A stretch of 64,000 bases of DNA. Origin: Pseudomonas poae (GTDB lineage: Bacteria > Pseudomonadota > Gammaproteobacteria > Pseudomonadales > Pseudomonadaceae). Position numbers and translations under genes: made by a program. Location of the stretch: contig NZ_JYLI01000009.1 in the NCBI RefSeq assembly GCF_001439785.1, forward strand, positions 1 to 64,000, read 5' to 3'. The notes beneath the pieces were generated by a model that saw only the letters and a program-made list of their open reading frames with translations, was not told the DNA's origin and searched no databases. Positions 38,047 to 51,062 of this stretch are shown one piece after another; position 1 is the stretch's first letter, and each line of letters starts with the position of its first letter.

Positions 38047-39225
38047 TTATTTGGATAGAAAGCGCATGCCTTCTTCCAACCCGCGCAGCGTCAGCGGGTA
38101 CATCTGGTCTTCCACCAACTCTCGCACAATCGCCGTCGACGCCGTATAGCCCCAGGTGTCCTTTGGGTACGGGTTGATCCAGATCAGCTTCTTGTACTTG
38201 GCCATGAAGCGCTGCATCCACACATAGCCCGGCTCCTCGTTCCAGTGTTCGACGCTGCCGCCGGCCTGGGTGATTTCATAGGGCGCCATCGACGCATCGC
38301 CGATAAAGATCACTTTGTAGTCGGCGCCGTACTTGTGCAGCAGGTCTTGGGTGGCGGTGCGCTCCGAAGTGCGGCGCTGGTTGTTCTTCCACACCGACTC
38401 GTACACGAAGTTGTGGAAGTAGAAGTACTCCAGGTGCTTGAACTCGGTCTTGCACGCGGAGAACAGCTCTTCGCAGATCTTCACATGGGCGTCCATCGAG
38501 CCGCCGATATCGAACAGCAGCAACAGCTTGATGGTGTTGCGCCGCTCCGGGCGCATCTGGATGTTCAGCAGGCCTGCGTCGCGGGCGGTGTGGTCGATGG
38601 TGCCGTCGATGTCCAGCTCTTCGGCCGCACCCTGGCGCGCGAACTTGCGCAGGCGGCGCAGGGCAACCTTGATGTTGCGCGTGCCCAACTCCACCTGATC
38701 GTCGAGGTTCTTGTACTCGCGCTGGTCCCACACTTTCACGGCCTTGCCCTTGCGCTCGCCGGCATCGCCCACGCGAATGCCTTCCGGGTTATAGCCGCCG
38801 GAACCGAACGGGCTGGTACCACCGGTGCCGATCCACTTGTTGCCGCCGGCGTGGCGTTCTTTCTGTTCTTCCAGGCGTTTCTTGAATTCCTCGATGAGTT
38901 TGTCGAGGCCGCCGAGGGACTGGATCTGCGCGCGCTCCTCATCGCTCAACGAACGTTCGAATTCCTTGCGCAGCCACTCTTCAGGGATCAGCGCCTGCAA
39001 GTGGTCGTCAAGCTTTTCCAGACCGTTGAAATAGGCGCCGAAGGCACGGTCGAACTTGTCGAAATGCCGCTCGTCCTTGACCAGAATCGCCCGCGCCAGG
39101 TAGTAGAACTCGTCCATGTCGGCGAAGGTCACGCGCTGTTTGAGTGCGTTGATCAGGTCGAGCAGCTCGCGCACCGACACCGGCACCTTGGCGGCGCGCA
39201 TTTCATTGAACAGGTTGAGCAGCAT
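38047..39225 (-). CDS. VWA domain protein, CoxE-like
   Basis: This 392-aa cytoplasmic protein has a charged N-terminal part (NxxAAKVPVSVRELLDLI region) and a C-terminal von Willebrand A domain with a MIDAS-like DIGGSMDAHV (residues about 232-241). VWA/CoxE proteins act with a MoxR AAA+ ATPase in protein or cofactor maturation and metal insertion. Its start abuts the moxR stop at 39225, so the two are coupled. The client is unknown. Confidence 0.9.
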   Translation of the reverse strand: MLLNLFNEMRAAKVPVSVRELLDLINALKQRVTFADMDEFYYLARAILVKDERHFDKFDRAFGAYFNGLEKLDDHLQALIPEEWLRKEFERSLSDEERAQIQSLGGLDKLIEEFKKRLEEQKERHAGGNKWIGTGGTSPFGSGGYNPEGIRVGDAGERKGKAVKVWDQREYKNLDDQVELGTRNIKVALRRLRKFARQGAAEELDIDGTIDHTARDAGLLNIQMRPERRNTIKLLLLFDIGGSMDAHVKICEELFSACKTEFKHLEYFYFHNFVYESVWKNNQRRTSERTATQDLLHKYGADYKVIFIGDASMAPYEITQAGGSVEHWNEEPGYVWMQRFMAKYKKLIWINPYPKDTWGYTASTAIVRELVEDQMYPLTLRGLEEGMRFLSK

Positions 39226-40070
39226 CAGCGATTACCGCGACGGCTCATGAAAGCCAGCCGTTCCAGCAACTGCACGTCCTGCTCGTTCTTGACCAGCGCG
39301 CCGGCCAGGGGCGGAATGGCCTTGGTCGGATCACGCTCGCGCAGCACCGCTTCGCCGATATTGTCGGCCATCAACAGCTTGAGCCAGTCGACCAGTTCGG
39401 AAGTGGAGGGCTTCTTCTTCAGCCCGGGCACTTTGCGCACGTCGAAGAACACGTCCAGCGCTTCGCTGACCAGGTCCTTCTTGATGTCGGGGTAGTGCAC
39501 ATCGACGATTTTCTGCAGGGTGGTACGGTCGGGGAAGGCGATGTAATGGAAGAAGCAGCGGCGCAGAAACGCGTCCGGCAGCTCTTTTTCATTGTTGGAC
39601 GTAATGATGATGATCGGGCGTTTCTTCGCCTTGATGGTCTCGTCGATTTCGTAGACGTAGAACTCCATCTTGTCGAGTTCCTGCAACAGGTCGTTGGGGA
39701 ATTCGATGTCGGCCTTGTCGATTTCATCGATCAGCAGGATCACCCGCTCTTCGGCCTCGAAGGCCTCCCACAGCTTGCCCTTCTTCAGGTAGTTGCGTAC
39801 GTCATGCACCTTGTCCACGCCTAGCTGCGAGTCGCGCAGGCGGCTGACCGCGTCGTACTCGTACAGGCCCTGGTGGGCCTTGGTGGTGGACTTGATGTGC
39901 CAGGTGATCAGCTTGGCACCGAAGGATTCGGCCAGTTGTTCGGCGAGCATGGTTTTGCCGGTGCCCGGTTCGCCCTTGACCAGCAGCGGCCGCTCCAGGG
40001 TGATCGCGGCGTTGACGGCCAGTTTCAGGTCATCGGTAGCCACATAGGCCTGGGTGCCTTCGAACTTCAT
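39225..40070 (-). CDS. MoxR-family AAA+ ATPase
   Basis: This 281-aa ATPase has Walker A GEPGTGKTMLAEQLA, Walker B VILLIDEIDKADIEF, sensor 1 IIITSNNEKELPDAF and the arginine finger region RRCFFHYI. MoxR ATPases remodel client proteins together with VWA partners. It precedes the VWA gene with a one-base overlap. No DUF58 or transmembrane VWA genes, usual in larger Moxr loci, are present, so this is the small two-gene form. Confidence 0.93.
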   Translation of the reverse strand: MKFEGTQAYVATDDLKLAVNAAITLERPLLVKGEPGTGKTMLAEQLAESFGAKLITWHIKSTTKAHQGLYEYDAVSRLRDSQLGVDKVHDVRNYLKKGKLWEAFEAEERVILLIDEIDKADIEFPNDLLQELDKMEFYVYEIDETIKAKKRPIIIITSNNEKELPDAFLRRCFFHYIAFPDRTTLQKIVDVHYPDIKKDLVSEALDVFFDVRKVPGLKKKPSTSELVDWLKLLMADNIGEAVLRERDPTKAIPPLAGALVKNEQDVQLLERLAFMSRRGNR

Positions 40071-40181
40071 CGGTGTGTCCTCGGATTCATCAATGCCCGG
40101 ACTATACCGCGCGGCCCCGGCGACTGTGAACGCAGACGGGTTATTCAGTCTCTGAATGGGCGGTCACACCTCCTGCCTTTT

Positions 40182-41258
40182 TCAATCTGCGCTGGGCTTG
40201 GGTTGTTCGTAACGTGCATTGAAGGCCTGGATGAAGCCGTTGCGCAGAATCGCGATGACTGCGCCAAACGCGCTGATATTCTGCTGATGCACGCTGCCGC
40301 TCAATTCCACACGGGTGGCGAACTGATTTTTACGCTGGTTCTTGAGCACCGTCTCGCTGGCGCCGACCACGGCTTCCCAGATCGAACGGAAGATATTCTT
40401 GTCCTTGTTTTCGACATCCTGCTGCCAGTCGAACACTTCCACATCGCGCAGCAGCGGCTTTATATAGCCGCGCAACTGGCCTTTTTCGGCCTGGGCTTCG
40501 ATCACCACATCGCCGGTGCCGGCCTTGAAGTCGAACTTGCCATAGGCCGAGGCGAAGTCATTCATGCGCGTCAGTTGCAGGTCGCGGGCGCGGAAGCGGA
40601 ACTCGAACTCCTCGAAGTCGCTGAGCGGGTCGAAGGTGGCGTTGGCTTCCAGTGGGGCCTGGCCTTGCAGCAGCGCCTTGCCTTCAAACCGTGCGTCGCG
40701 TTTGCCTTCCACGTCGACGACGTTGGTCAGGTTGTAGAAGCTGGCGTTGACCCCGGTGGCATTGATATTGACCTGTGGTTTGGACGTGAAGTTATGGAAC
40801 GCGATCTTGCCGTCTTCGATGCGCATTTCGTTGAGGGTGATCGGCAGCAGCTTGCTCAGCTGTTCCTGCCAGTCGGTGCCCTTACCGGTCTGGGACGCGG
40901 CCTTGTTGGCGCCACCGTCGACGAAGTTGATTTGCGGACGCACAAAATGCCCCTCGGCGACCACCGCATGGTCGTACCACAGCGAATGCCAGCTCACCGC
41001 GAACTCGATCAGCGGCGCCTTGACGAAGGGCACCGGCACCTTGCCGTCCACCTTGACGATCTGCAGGCCGTTGATCCGGTAGGCGCCGCGCCACAGGGCC
41101 AGGTCCACGTCGGCAATCTCGCCACGGTAATCACCCATATTGGCGAGCTTTTCGTTCAGGTAGTTGCGCACCAGGTAGGGCAGGGCAATGTTCACGGCCA
41201 CCAGGAAAACCACCAGGGCGGCGATGGTCCAAAGCGGCCAGCTGTAGCGACGTTTCAT
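40182..41258 (-). CDS. DUF748-domain envelope protein
   Basis: This 358-aa protein has an N-terminal membrane anchor ([20 protein letters not shown]) and a long beta-rich region with [20 protein letters not shown] and [20 protein letters not shown] repeats, as in the DUF748/AsmA-like superfamily of inner-membrane proteins that span the periplasm and are linked to lipid transport. Assignment to DUF748 is by pattern. Monocistronic, divergent from cysK. Confidence 0.8.
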   Translation of the reverse strand: MKRRYSWPLWTIAALVVFLVAVNIALPYLVRNYLNEKLANMGDYRGEIADVDLALWRGAYRINGLQIVKVDGKVPVPFVKAPLIEFAVSWHSLWYDHAVVAEGHFVRPQINFVDGGANKAASQTGKGTDWQEQLSKLLPITLNEMRIEDGKIAFHNFTSKPQVNINATGVNASFYNLTNVVDVEGKRDARFEGKALLQGQAPLEANATFDPLSDFEEFEFRFRARDLQLTRMNDFASAYGKFDFKAGTGDVVIEAQAEKGQLRGYIKPLLRDVEVFDWQQDVENKDKNIFRSIWEAVVGASETVLKNQRKNQFATRVELSGSVHQQNISAFGAVIAILRNGFIQAFNARYEQPKPSAD

Positions 41259-41382
41259 GAAAGGTTCCTCCGTGCAGATAGGGTGTGGACTGCCGCAGCA
41301 GGCGCAACGTTCCGCCGACTGGACGCCTCAAAGCCTGGGGCATACCCTTGTGGCCTTGTTCACATTGCCCAAAGGACCCGTC

Positions 41383-42357
41383 ATGAGCCGCATTTTTGCA
41401 GACAACGCGCACTCCATCGGTAACACGCCTCTTGTTCAGATCAATCGCATTGCGCCGCGTGGCGTGACCATCCTGGCGAAGATCGAGGGGCGCAACCCAG
41501 GCTATTCGGTGAAGTGCCGCATTGGCGCGAACATGATCTGGGACGCTGAAGGCAGCGGCAAGCTCAAGGCAGGCATGACCATTGTCGAACCCACGTCCGG
41601 TAATACCGGTATCGGCCTGGCCTTTGTCGCCGCCGCCCGTGGCTACAAGCTGCTGCTGACCATGCCGGCGTCCATGAGCATCGAGCGGCGCAAGGTGCTC
41701 AAGGCCCTGGGCGCCGAACTGGTGCTGACCGAACCGGCCAAAGGCATGAAAGGCGCCATCGACAAGGCCGCTGACATCGTCGCCAGCGACCCGGCCACTT
41801 ACTTCATGCCGGCCCAGTTCGAAAACCCGGCCAACCCTGCCATCCACGAGAAAACCACCGGCCCGGAAATCTGGAACGACACCGACGGCGCGGTAGATGT
41901 GCTGGTGGCGGGCGTGGGCACCGGTGGCACCCTCACTGGGGTGTCGCGCTACATCAAACACACGGCGGGCAAGCCGATTCTGTCGGTGGCGGTCGAACCG
42001 ATGGCGTCGCCAGTGATCACCCAGGCGCTGGCCGGTGAGGAGATCAAGCCGAGCCCGCACAAGATCCAGGGGATCGGCGCCGGTTTCGTGCCCAAAAACC
42101 TCGACCTGTCGATGGTCGACCGCGTTGAGCTGGTGACCGACGAGGAATCCAAGGCCATGGCCCGGCGCCTGATGCAGGAGGAGGGCATTCTGTGCGGTAT
42201 CTCCTGCGGCGCGGCGATGGCCGTGGCCGTGCGTCTGGCCGAGAAACCGGAGATGCAGGGCAAGACCATCGTGGTGATCCTGCCGGACTCCGGTGAGCGT
42301 TACCTGTCGAGCATGTTGTTCAGTGATTTGTTTACCGACCAGGAAAACCAGGCTTGA
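41383..42357 (+). CDS. cysK: Cysteine synthase A (O-acetylserine sulfhydrylase)
   Basis: This 324-aa PLP enzyme makes cysteine from O-acetylserine and sulphide. The PLP lysine is K44 in [11 protein letters not shown], the substrate loop is TSGNTG and the phosphate-binding loop [23 protein letters not shown] and the DSGERYLSS end are typical of CysK. The start at ATG 41383 removes a 42-residue extension of the longer frame, giving the usual length. Confidence 0.93.
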   Translation: MSRIFADNAHSIGNTPLVQINRIAPRGVTILAKIEGRNPGYSVKCRIGANMIWDAEGSGKLKAGMTIVEPTSGNTGIGLAFVAAARGYKLLLTMPASMSIERRKVLKALGAELVLTEPAKGMKGAIDKAADIVASDPATYFMPAQFENPANPAIHEKTTGPEIWNDTDGAVDVLVAGVGTGGTLTGVSRYIKHTAGKPILSVAVEPMASPVITQALAGEEIKPSPHKIQGIGAGFVPKNLDLSMVDRVELVTDEESKAMARRLMQEEGILCGISCGAAMAVAVRLAEKPEMQGKTIVVILPDSGERYLSSMLFSDLFTDQENQA

Positions 42358-42497
42358 TGTTCACCTGTCCCAATTATCACCGGGTTTGATTTGTGTCAGC
42401 CGGTCAGCCGGGGCCTTCTGCATACTGGCCCAACTGTTTATCATGGCCGGCTGCTACGTCTGCTGTTGGCCAGGCGCTTATTTTCAGGAGTTGCTGC

Positions 42498-43436
42498 ATG
42501 ACCTTTTCTTTGGCCGCCAAGCTGTCGGTGTTGCTGCTGTTTATCGGCAGTACGCTGTATGTGCACCTGCGCGGCAAGGCCCGTTTGCCCATGTTGCGCC
42601 AGTTCGTCAACCATTCGGCGCTGTTCGCCCCCTATAACGCTTTGATGTACCTGTTCTCCGCAGTGCCGTCCAAACCTTACCTGGACCGCAGCAAGTTCCC
42701 GGAGCTGGACGTGCTCAAGGACAACTGGGAAGTCATCCGCGAAGAGGCCATGCACCTGTTCGACGAGGGGTATATCCGCGCCGCCGAAAAGAACAACGAC
42801 GCCGGTTTCGGTTCGTTCTTCAAGAAGGGCTGGAAGCGTTTCTACCTCAAGTGGTACGACAAACCGCTGCCGTCGGCCGAGGCCCTGTGCCCGAAGACTG
42901 TGGCGCTGGTAAGCAGCATTCCCAACGTCAAGGGCGCGATGTTCGCGCTGTTGCCGGGCGGCAGCCACCTCAACCCGCACCGCGACCCGTTTGCCGGGTC
43001 CCTGCGTTATCACCTGGGGCTGTCCACGCCCAACTCTGACGACTGCCGCATCTTCGTCGACGGCCAGGTCTACGCCTGGCGCGATGGGGAAGACGTGATG
43101 TTTGACGAAACCTACGTGCACTGGGTCAAGAACGAAACCGAGCAGACCCGAGTCATTCTGTTCTGCGACATTGAACGCCCACTGAGCAACCGCCTGATGA
43201 CCCGTCTCAATCGCTGGGTCAGCAAGCAACTTGGGCGTGCCACTGCGCCGCAGAACCTGGATGACGAGCGGGTGGGCGGGATTAACCAGGCTTACGCGTG
43301 GAGCAAGACGTTCAGCGACAGGTTCAGCGGTCGGGTCAAACAGTTCAAGCGCAAGCATCCCCAGGCGTACCGCATTGCGCGGCCGGTGTTGGCGGTGGGG
43401 GTTCTGGTACTGCTCTGGAAGTGGTTGTTCGGCTGA
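42498..43436 (+). CDS. lpxO: Lipid A 2-hydroxylase (LpxO-type aspartyl/asparaginyl hydroxylase)
   Basis: This 312-aa protein has an N-terminal membrane segment (LSVLLLFIGSTLYVHLRG) and a C-terminal one (ARPVLAVGVLVLLWKWLF), enclosing an aspartyl/asparaginyl beta-hydroxylase domain. The metal motif HLNPHRDPFAGSLRYHLGLS and the distal histidine in ETYVHWVKNE are conserved. LpxO is a Fe(II)/2-oxoglutarate dioxygenase that 2-hydroxylates a lipid A acyl chain at the inner membrane. Pseudomonas has LpxO1 and LpxO2; which this is cannot be told. Confidence 0.87.
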   Translation: MTFSLAAKLSVLLLFIGSTLYVHLRGKARLPMLRQFVNHSALFAPYNALMYLFSAVPSKPYLDRSKFPELDVLKDNWEVIREEAMHLFDEGYIRAAEKNNDAGFGSFFKKGWKRFYLKWYDKPLPSAEALCPKTVALVSSIPNVKGAMFALLPGGSHLNPHRDPFAGSLRYHLGLSTPNSDDCRIFVDGQVYAWRDGEDVMFDETYVHWVKNETEQTRVILFCDIERPLSNRLMTRLNRWVSKQLGRATAPQNLDDERVGGINQAYAWSKTFSDRFSGRVKQFKRKHPQAYRIARPVLAVGVLVLLWKWLFG

Positions 43437-43454
43437 TTGGGAATACGGTCAAAC

Positions 43455-43484
43455 CTGTGGGAGGGAGCAAGCCCCCTCCCACAT
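43455..43484. repeat. REP element (group I type)
   Basis: CTGTGGGAGGGAGCAAGCCC plus CCTCCCACAT, nearly identical to the copy at 29773-29806. It lies between lpxO and the convergent acnA, where it could act as an mRNA 3'-end hairpin for both. Confidence 0.88.
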
Positions 43485-43502
43485 TTGGATCTCCAGTGTT
43501 GC

Positions 43503-46244
<2,742 letters not shown>

Positions 46245-46433
46245 GACACAACTCCTTTTGGTCCGCACGGCTACGGACCTGGCGGGACAAACAGAGCCTT
46301 AAATTTAGCGCTGTTTTGATTGGCAGGCTAATAACTGGACTGCCGGGGTAAGTCCAAGGTTCCGAACTCGGCTATCATGCGCGCGTTTTCATGACAGGCC
46401 TTGCACGACAGCAAGCCGGTGCCAGGAGATTCA

Positions 46434-47510
46434 ATGAACACCCTTTTTATGCACTGCCGTCCGGGTTTCGAGGGCGAAGTCTGCTCCGAGATCGCCGAGC
46501 ACGCCGCGCGCCTGAACGTTTCCGGTTACGCCAAGGCCAAGACCGGCAGCGCCTGCGCCGAATTCGTCTGCACCGAGGAAGACGGCGCCCAGCGCCTGAT
46601 GCAGGGGCAGCGTTTCGCCCAATTGATCTTCCCCCGGCAGTGGGCGCGCGGGGTGTTCATCGACCTGCCGGAAACCGACCGCATCAGCGTGATTCTTGCG
46701 CACCTGCGTGAATTTCCGCTGTGCGGCAGCCTGTGGCTGGAGATGGTTGACACCAACGACGGCAAGGAGCTGTCGAACTTCTGCAAGAAATTCGAAGTGC
46801 ACCTGCGCAAGGCCCTGCTCAATGCCGGCAAGCTGGTGGACGACCCGAGCAAGCCGCGTCTGCTGCTGACCTTCAAGAGCGGCCGCGAAGTGTTCATGGG
46901 CCTGGCCGAGCCGAACAACTCGGCAATGTGGCCGATGGGCATCCCCCGCCTGAAATTCCCGCGTGACGCGCCCAGCCGTTCGACTCTGAAACTGGAGGAG
47001 GCCTGGCACCACTTCATCCCCCGCGACCAGTGGGACGAGCGCCTGCACGGCGACATGACCGGCGTCGACCTCGGCGCCGCGCCCGGCGGCTGGACCTGGC
47101 AACTGGTCAACCGGGGCATGCTGGTGACCGCCATCGACAACGGCCCCATGGCCGAAAGCCTGATGGACACCGGCCTGGTGCAACACTTGATGGCCGACGG
47201 TTTCACCTTCGTGCCAAAACAGCCGGTGGACTGGATGGTGTGTGACATCGTCGAGAAACCGGCACGCAATGCCGCGCTGCTGGAAACCTGGATCGGCGAG
47301 GGGCATTGTCGCGAAGCCGTGGTGAACCTGAAATTGCCGATGAAGCAGCGCTACGCCGAAGTGAAGCGCCTGCTGGAACGGATCGAAGAAGGCTTCAAGG
47401 CGCGCGGTATTCGGGTGGAGATTGGCTGCAAACAGCTGTACCACGACCGTGAAGAGGTAACGTGCCACCTGCGTCGGCTGGAGTCTGCAAAGAAACCCAA
47501 GAGACACTGA
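46434..47510 (+). CDS. rlmM: 23S rRNA C2498 2'-O-methyltransferase
   Basis: This 358-aa enzyme has an N-terminal THUMP-like region (CRPGFEGEVCSEIAEHAA) and a C-terminal RFM methyltransferase domain: MTGVDLGAAPGGWTWQLV (motif I), MVCDIVEKPARNAAL (motif IV) and the catalytic K-D-K-E residues expected in the family (NLKLPMKQRYAE). It methylates C2498 in domain V of 23S rRNA. ATG at 46434 gives the usual length. Confidence 0.93.
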   Translation: MNTLFMHCRPGFEGEVCSEIAEHAARLNVSGYAKAKTGSACAEFVCTEEDGAQRLMQGQRFAQLIFPRQWARGVFIDLPETDRISVILAHLREFPLCGSLWLEMVDTNDGKELSNFCKKFEVHLRKALLNAGKLVDDPSKPRLLLTFKSGREVFMGLAEPNNSAMWPMGIPRLKFPRDAPSRSTLKLEEAWHHFIPRDQWDERLHGDMTGVDLGAAPGGWTWQLVNRGMLVTAIDNGPMAESLMDTGLVQHLMADGFTFVPKQPVDWMVCDIVEKPARNAALLETWIGEGHCREAVVNLKLPMKQRYAEVKRLLERIEEGFKARGIRVEIGCKQLYHDREEVTCHLRRLESAKKPKRH

Positions 47511-47515
47511 CCGCC

Positions 47516-47605
47516 CTGTGGGAGCGGGCTTGCCTGCGATAGCGGTATAACTGTCGAAATTATGTTGAATGTGCCCCCGTCATCGCGGGCAAGCCCGCTC
47601 CCACA
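47516..47605. repeat. REPIN
   Basis: CTGTGGGAGCGGGCTTGCCT at 47516-47535 and AAGCCCGCTCCCACAC at 47590-47605 are inverted REP copies at the ends of a 90-base unit with CGCGAT/ATCGCG inner arms. It lies between rlmM and tusA. Confidence 0.85.
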
Positions 47606-47634
47606 CTGGAGCGGGTGTGTTTCAGGAGTGATGT

Positions 47635-47877
47635 ATGAGTGAATTACCCATTGACGGCACCCTCGACGCCACCGGCCTTAACTGCCCGGAGCCGGTGATG
47701 ATGCTGCATCAGCACATCCGGGACCTGGCGCCTGGCGGCCTGCTCAAGGTGATCGCGACCGACCCTTCCACCCGTCGCGATATTCCCAAGTTCTGTGTGT
47801 TTCTGGACCACGAACTGGTTGAACAGAAAGAAGAGGCCGGCACCTACCTGTACTGGATTCGCAAGAAAGCCGATTAA
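47635..47877 (+). CDS. tusA: Sulfur carrier protein TusA
   Basis: This 80-aa protein has the persulphide cysteine C17 in [16 protein letters not shown]. TusA relays sulphur from IscS for 2-thiolation of tRNA wobble uridine and for molybdenum cofactor synthesis. The TAA stop shares TTAA with the convergent MATE gene stop. Confidence 0.93.
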   Translation: MSELPIDGTLDATGLNCPEPVMMLHQHIRDLAPGGLLKVIATDPSTRRDIPKFCVFLDHELVEQKEEAGTYLYWIRKKAD

Positions 47878-49268
47878 ACCCGCGGCTTACCTGTGTGAAT
47901 ACGCCGGCGTGCACTGCGCGCCAGGCGCACCAGCAACATGCCTGCCGCGCAACTCAAGCCGACGATCAGCCCCTGCCACAAGCCGCTCGGGCCGCTGGCT
48001 GCGCCCAGCCAGTCGGTCAGCCCGAGGGCATAGCCCACCGGCAGGCCCACGCCCCAGTAGGCGACCAAGGTCAGTACCATGGTCACCCGGGTGTCCTGAT
48101 AACCGCGCAGCGCGCCGGCGGCGGTGACCTGGATCGAGTCCGAAAACTGGAACAGCGCGGAAAACACGATCAGCGTGGAGGCGAGGTGGATCACCACCGG
48201 GTCCGGCGTGTAGATCGCCGCTATCTGCTCGCGAAACAGCAGCATCAGGCTGCAGGACAGACAGGCATAGGCCAGCGCGGTGCCCATGCCGACCCCGGCG
48301 GCAAAGCGCGCCTCACGGGGTTCGCCACGGCCCAGGGCCTGGCCGACGCGCACGGTCACGGCCATGCTCAGGGAATAGGGAATCATGAACACCAGCGAGC
48401 TGACATTCAGCGCGATCTGATGGCCTGACACCACCGTGGCGCCGAGACTGCCGAGCAACAGGGCGATCACCGCAAAAATGCTCGACTCGGCAAAGATCGC
48501 CACGCCAATCGGCAGGCCAATGTCCAGCACGCGCTTGATCACTGCCCATTGCGGCCAGTCGAAACGCTTGAACAGTTCACTGCTCTGGTAGGCCGGGCCC
48601 CAGCGGGTCCATACGGCCAGCCCGAGCATCATCACCCACATCGCAATCGCCGTGGCCCAGCCGCAGCCCACGCCGCCCATGGCCGGCACGCCGAAGTGGC
48701 CGTAAATGAAGATGTAGTTCAGCGGAATGTTCAGCGCCAGGCCGCACAGGCCCATGACCATGCTCGGCCGGGTGCGGCCCAGGCCATCGCTGAAACAGCG
48801 CAGCACGTAATACAGCGCCACCGCCGGCATGCCGGCGGCGATCCCCTGCAGATAGCCCATGGACGGCGCGATCAGGTCGGGCTCGACCTTCATCGCCCAC
48901 AGCACCGGCTCGGCGCACAGCAGCAACAGCGCACCGCACAGACCGACCACCACCGCCAGCCACAATGCCTGACGCACCAGCGGCCCGATCTCGCTGAACT
49001 GGCCCGCGCCGTAGCGCTGGGCGACTTTGGGCGTGGTGGCCAGCAGGGTCCCGGTCATCAGCAGGTACACCGGGATCCAGATCGAGTTGCCCAGGCCCAC
49101 CGCCGCCAGGTCCTGAGGGCTGACCCGCCCGGCCATCACCGCATCGACGAAGCTCATCGCGGTGGTGGCCAGTTGACCGATCATGATCGGCAGGGCAAGT
49201 GTCAGCAGGCTGCGCACTTCCCGACGGATGCGGGCAGGGCGGGTGAGGGGAGCGGTGGCAGTGTTCAC
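47874..49268 (-). CDS. MATE-family efflux transporter
   Basis: This 464-aa inner-membrane protein of twelve segments consists of two MatE halves ([20 protein letters not shown] in the first; [26 protein letters not shown] in the second). It exports cationic drugs and metabolites using Na+ or H+. It resembles NorM/PmpM of Pseudomonas. GTG at 49268 is preferred over the longer 49298 frame because family starts lie here. Convergent with tusA and divergent from pdxB. Confidence 0.9.
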   Translation of the reverse strand: MNTATAPLTRPARIRREVRSLLTLALPIMIGQLATTAMSFVDAVMAGRVSPQDLAAVGLGNSIWIPVYLLMTGTLLATTPKVAQRYGAGQFSEIGPLVRQALWLAVVVGLCGALLLLCAEPVLWAMKVEPDLIAPSMGYLQGIAAGMPAVALYYVLRCFSDGLGRTRPSMVMGLCGLALNIPLNYIFIYGHFGVPAMGGVGCGWATAIAMWVMMLGLAVWTRWGPAYQSSELFKRFDWPQWAVIKRVLDIGLPIGVAIFAESSIFAVIALLLGSLGATVVSGHQIALNVSSLVFMIPYSLSMAVTVRVGQALGRGEPREARFAAGVGMGTALAYACLSCSLMLLFREQIAAIYTPDPVVIHLASTLIVFSALFQFSDSIQVTAAGALRGYQDTRVTMVLTLVAYWGVGLPVGYALGLTDWLGAASGPSGLWQGLIVGLSCAAGMLLVRLARSARRRIHTGKPRV

Positions 49269-49451
49269 GTACAGATGTCCAATCAAAGCAAGGCACAAGG
49301 ACCGCGAATTCTACGCGTTGACGCCATGGTCAGGAAAAAACCTGTGTTGGCGATTTGTAAACAGTTCCCAGACACCGTGTCCCACAGGGTTCTTCCGTGT
49401 TAGTCGGATCGCAAGGCTGTACACTGCCGGTCCGCCAAAGGAGCCCCCGCC

Positions 49452-50594
49452 ATGCTGATTGTTGCCGACGAGAATATTCCGCTGCTCGATGAATTTTTCC
49501 AGGGATTCGGTGAGATCCGCCGCGTGCCCGGTCGCGCCATCGACCGCGCTACCGTCGAACAGGCCGACGTGCTGCTGGTGCGCTCGGTGACTAACGTCAA
49601 TCGGGCTTTGCTTGAGGGCAGCAGCGTCAAGTTCGTCGGCACTTGCACCATCGGCACCGATCACCTGGACCTCGACTACCTCCAGCAGGCCGGCATTCAC
49701 TGGTCCAGCGCCCCCGGCTGCAACGCACGCGGGGTGGTGGACTATGTGCTCGGCAGCCTACACACCTTGGCTGAAATCGAAGGCGCCGACCTCGCCCAGC
49801 GCACCTATGGCATCGTCGGTGCCGGTGAAGTGGGTGGCCGGTTGCTCAAGGTGCTCAAGGGCCTGGGTTGGAAGGTGCTGGTGTGCGACCCGCCACGGCA
49901 GATCGCCGAAGACGCAGACTATGTGAGCCTGGCGCAGATCATCGAGCAGTGCGACGTGATCAGCCTGCACACGCCGCTGATCAAGTCCGGCAATGGCGCC
50001 ACCTGGCGCCTGTTCGATCGCGAGCGTCTGCAGCAGCTCAAGCCCGGCACCTGGCTGATCAATGCCAGCCGCGGCCCGGTGGTGCATAACGCCGCCCTGC
50101 GCGAAGTGCTGCTGGAACGGGAAGACCTGCAGGCGGTGCTGGACGTGTGGGAGGGCGAGCCTGAAGTGGACGTCGACCTGGCCGACCTGTGTGTACTGGC
50201 CACGCCGCATATCGCCGGCTACAGCCTGGACGGCAAGCAGCGCGGCACGGCGCAGATCTATCAGGCATTGTGCGCGCATTTGGGCCAGGCGCCTGGCATT
50301 GCCCTGAGTGACTTGCTGCCGCGGCCGTGGCTGGCCGAGATGCAGTTGAATGCATCCACAGACCCGGCCTGGGCACTGGCGACGCTGTGCCGCAGCGTGT
50401 ACGACCCGCGCCGCGACGATGCGGATTTCCGCCGCAGCCTGGTGGGCACCGTGCAAGCGCAGCGCAAGGCGTTCGACCTGCTGCGCAAGCATTACCCCGA
50501 GCGTCGTGAAATCGATGGCTTGAAGGTGCGGATCAATGGGGAGTCGCCGGCGTTGTCGGCCATCGTGTGCGCATTGGGCGCCGAGGTCGTTTAA
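49452..50594 (+). CDS. pdxB: Erythronate-4-phosphate dehydrogenase
   Basis: This 380-aa NAD-dependent enzyme oxidises 4-phosphoerythronate in pyridoxal-phosphate synthesis. It has the N-terminal [20 protein letters not shown] signature of PdxB, the cofactor loop [30 protein letters not shown] with the catalytic arginine, and [15 protein letters not shown] with the histidine. The C-terminal PdxB dimerisation domain is present. The stop is followed by a terminator. Confidence 0.96.
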   Translation: MLIVADENIPLLDEFFQGFGEIRRVPGRAIDRATVEQADVLLVRSVTNVNRALLEGSSVKFVGTCTIGTDHLDLDYLQQAGIHWSSAPGCNARGVVDYVLGSLHTLAEIEGADLAQRTYGIVGAGEVGGRLLKVLKGLGWKVLVCDPPRQIAEDADYVSLAQIIEQCDVISLHTPLIKSGNGATWRLFDRERLQQLKPGTWLINASRGPVVHNAALREVLLEREDLQAVLDVWEGEPEVDVDLADLCVLATPHIAGYSLDGKQRGTAQIYQALCAHLGQAPGIALSDLLPRPWLAEMQLNASTDPAWALATLCRSVYDPRRDDADFRRSLVGTVQAQRKAFDLLRKHYPERREIDGLKVRINGESPALSAIVCALGAEVV

Positions 50595-50602
50595 ACGCCC
50601 AC

Positions 50603-50631
50603 AAAAAACCCGGCCATCCAGGCCGGGTTTA
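50603..50631. terminator. Bidirectional terminator of pdxB and the small minus-strand gene
   Basis: AAACCCGGCC (50606-50615) pairs with GGCCGGGTTT (50621-50630), with an A-run before and a short T-run after. It lies between convergent pdxB and the gene at 50652. Confidence 0.85.
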
Positions 50632-50651
50632 CAAGAGCGCTGGCGCTCGCC

Positions 50652-50819
50652 TCACTGGGCGGGCTTGACCAATCGCTGCTCCAGTTCGCTGCAGGCTTGC
50701 TGGATCATCTCTTCGGTAATCTGTACTTCGCGGCCCTTGGCGTCGATATACGAGCAAGGCAACTGCTGCGGTTGGCGGATCACTTCAATCTTGGCATCGC
50801 TGCTGTTTTGCAAGGTCAT
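50652..50819 (-). CDS. Small conserved Pseudomonas protein (55 aa)
   Basis: The protein starts MTLQNSSDAKIEVIRQPQQL and has PCSYIDAKGREVQITEEMIQQACSELE. AGGAG lies seven bases before ATG 50819. The sequence looks like a small conserved pseudomonad family; NCBI has a family named after PA1571 that I think is this, but I could not check. Soluble, possibly regulatory. Function unknown. Confidence 0.72.
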   Translation of the reverse strand: MTLQNSSDAKIEVIRQPQQLPCSYIDAKGREVQITEEMIQQACSELEQRLVKPAQ

Positions 50820-51062
50820 GGCCTGTCTCCTCATCAGGTTGTGTCCCTATTCTAAGACCCCCGCGTGACCACGCTGTGACAACTCCCTGCAGGGCCACCG
50901 GTTCGAACGCCAAGTGCACCAGAAACCACCCAGGATTTCCAGTCGCGCGTTAGACCGATAGCCTCTAGGAGTCTGGGTCGGTGGGCATAATTAACCTGAC
51001 TCATTGTTATTTGCCCAAGTTCCCCCAATGTTGAGTACAGGTTCCCCATCGGTAATGCCTGC

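Noticed and set aside
50896..50912. GGTTCGAA resembling a tRNA T-arm
   Set aside because: No matching acceptor, D or anticodon stems could be found around it, so it is not a tRNA.
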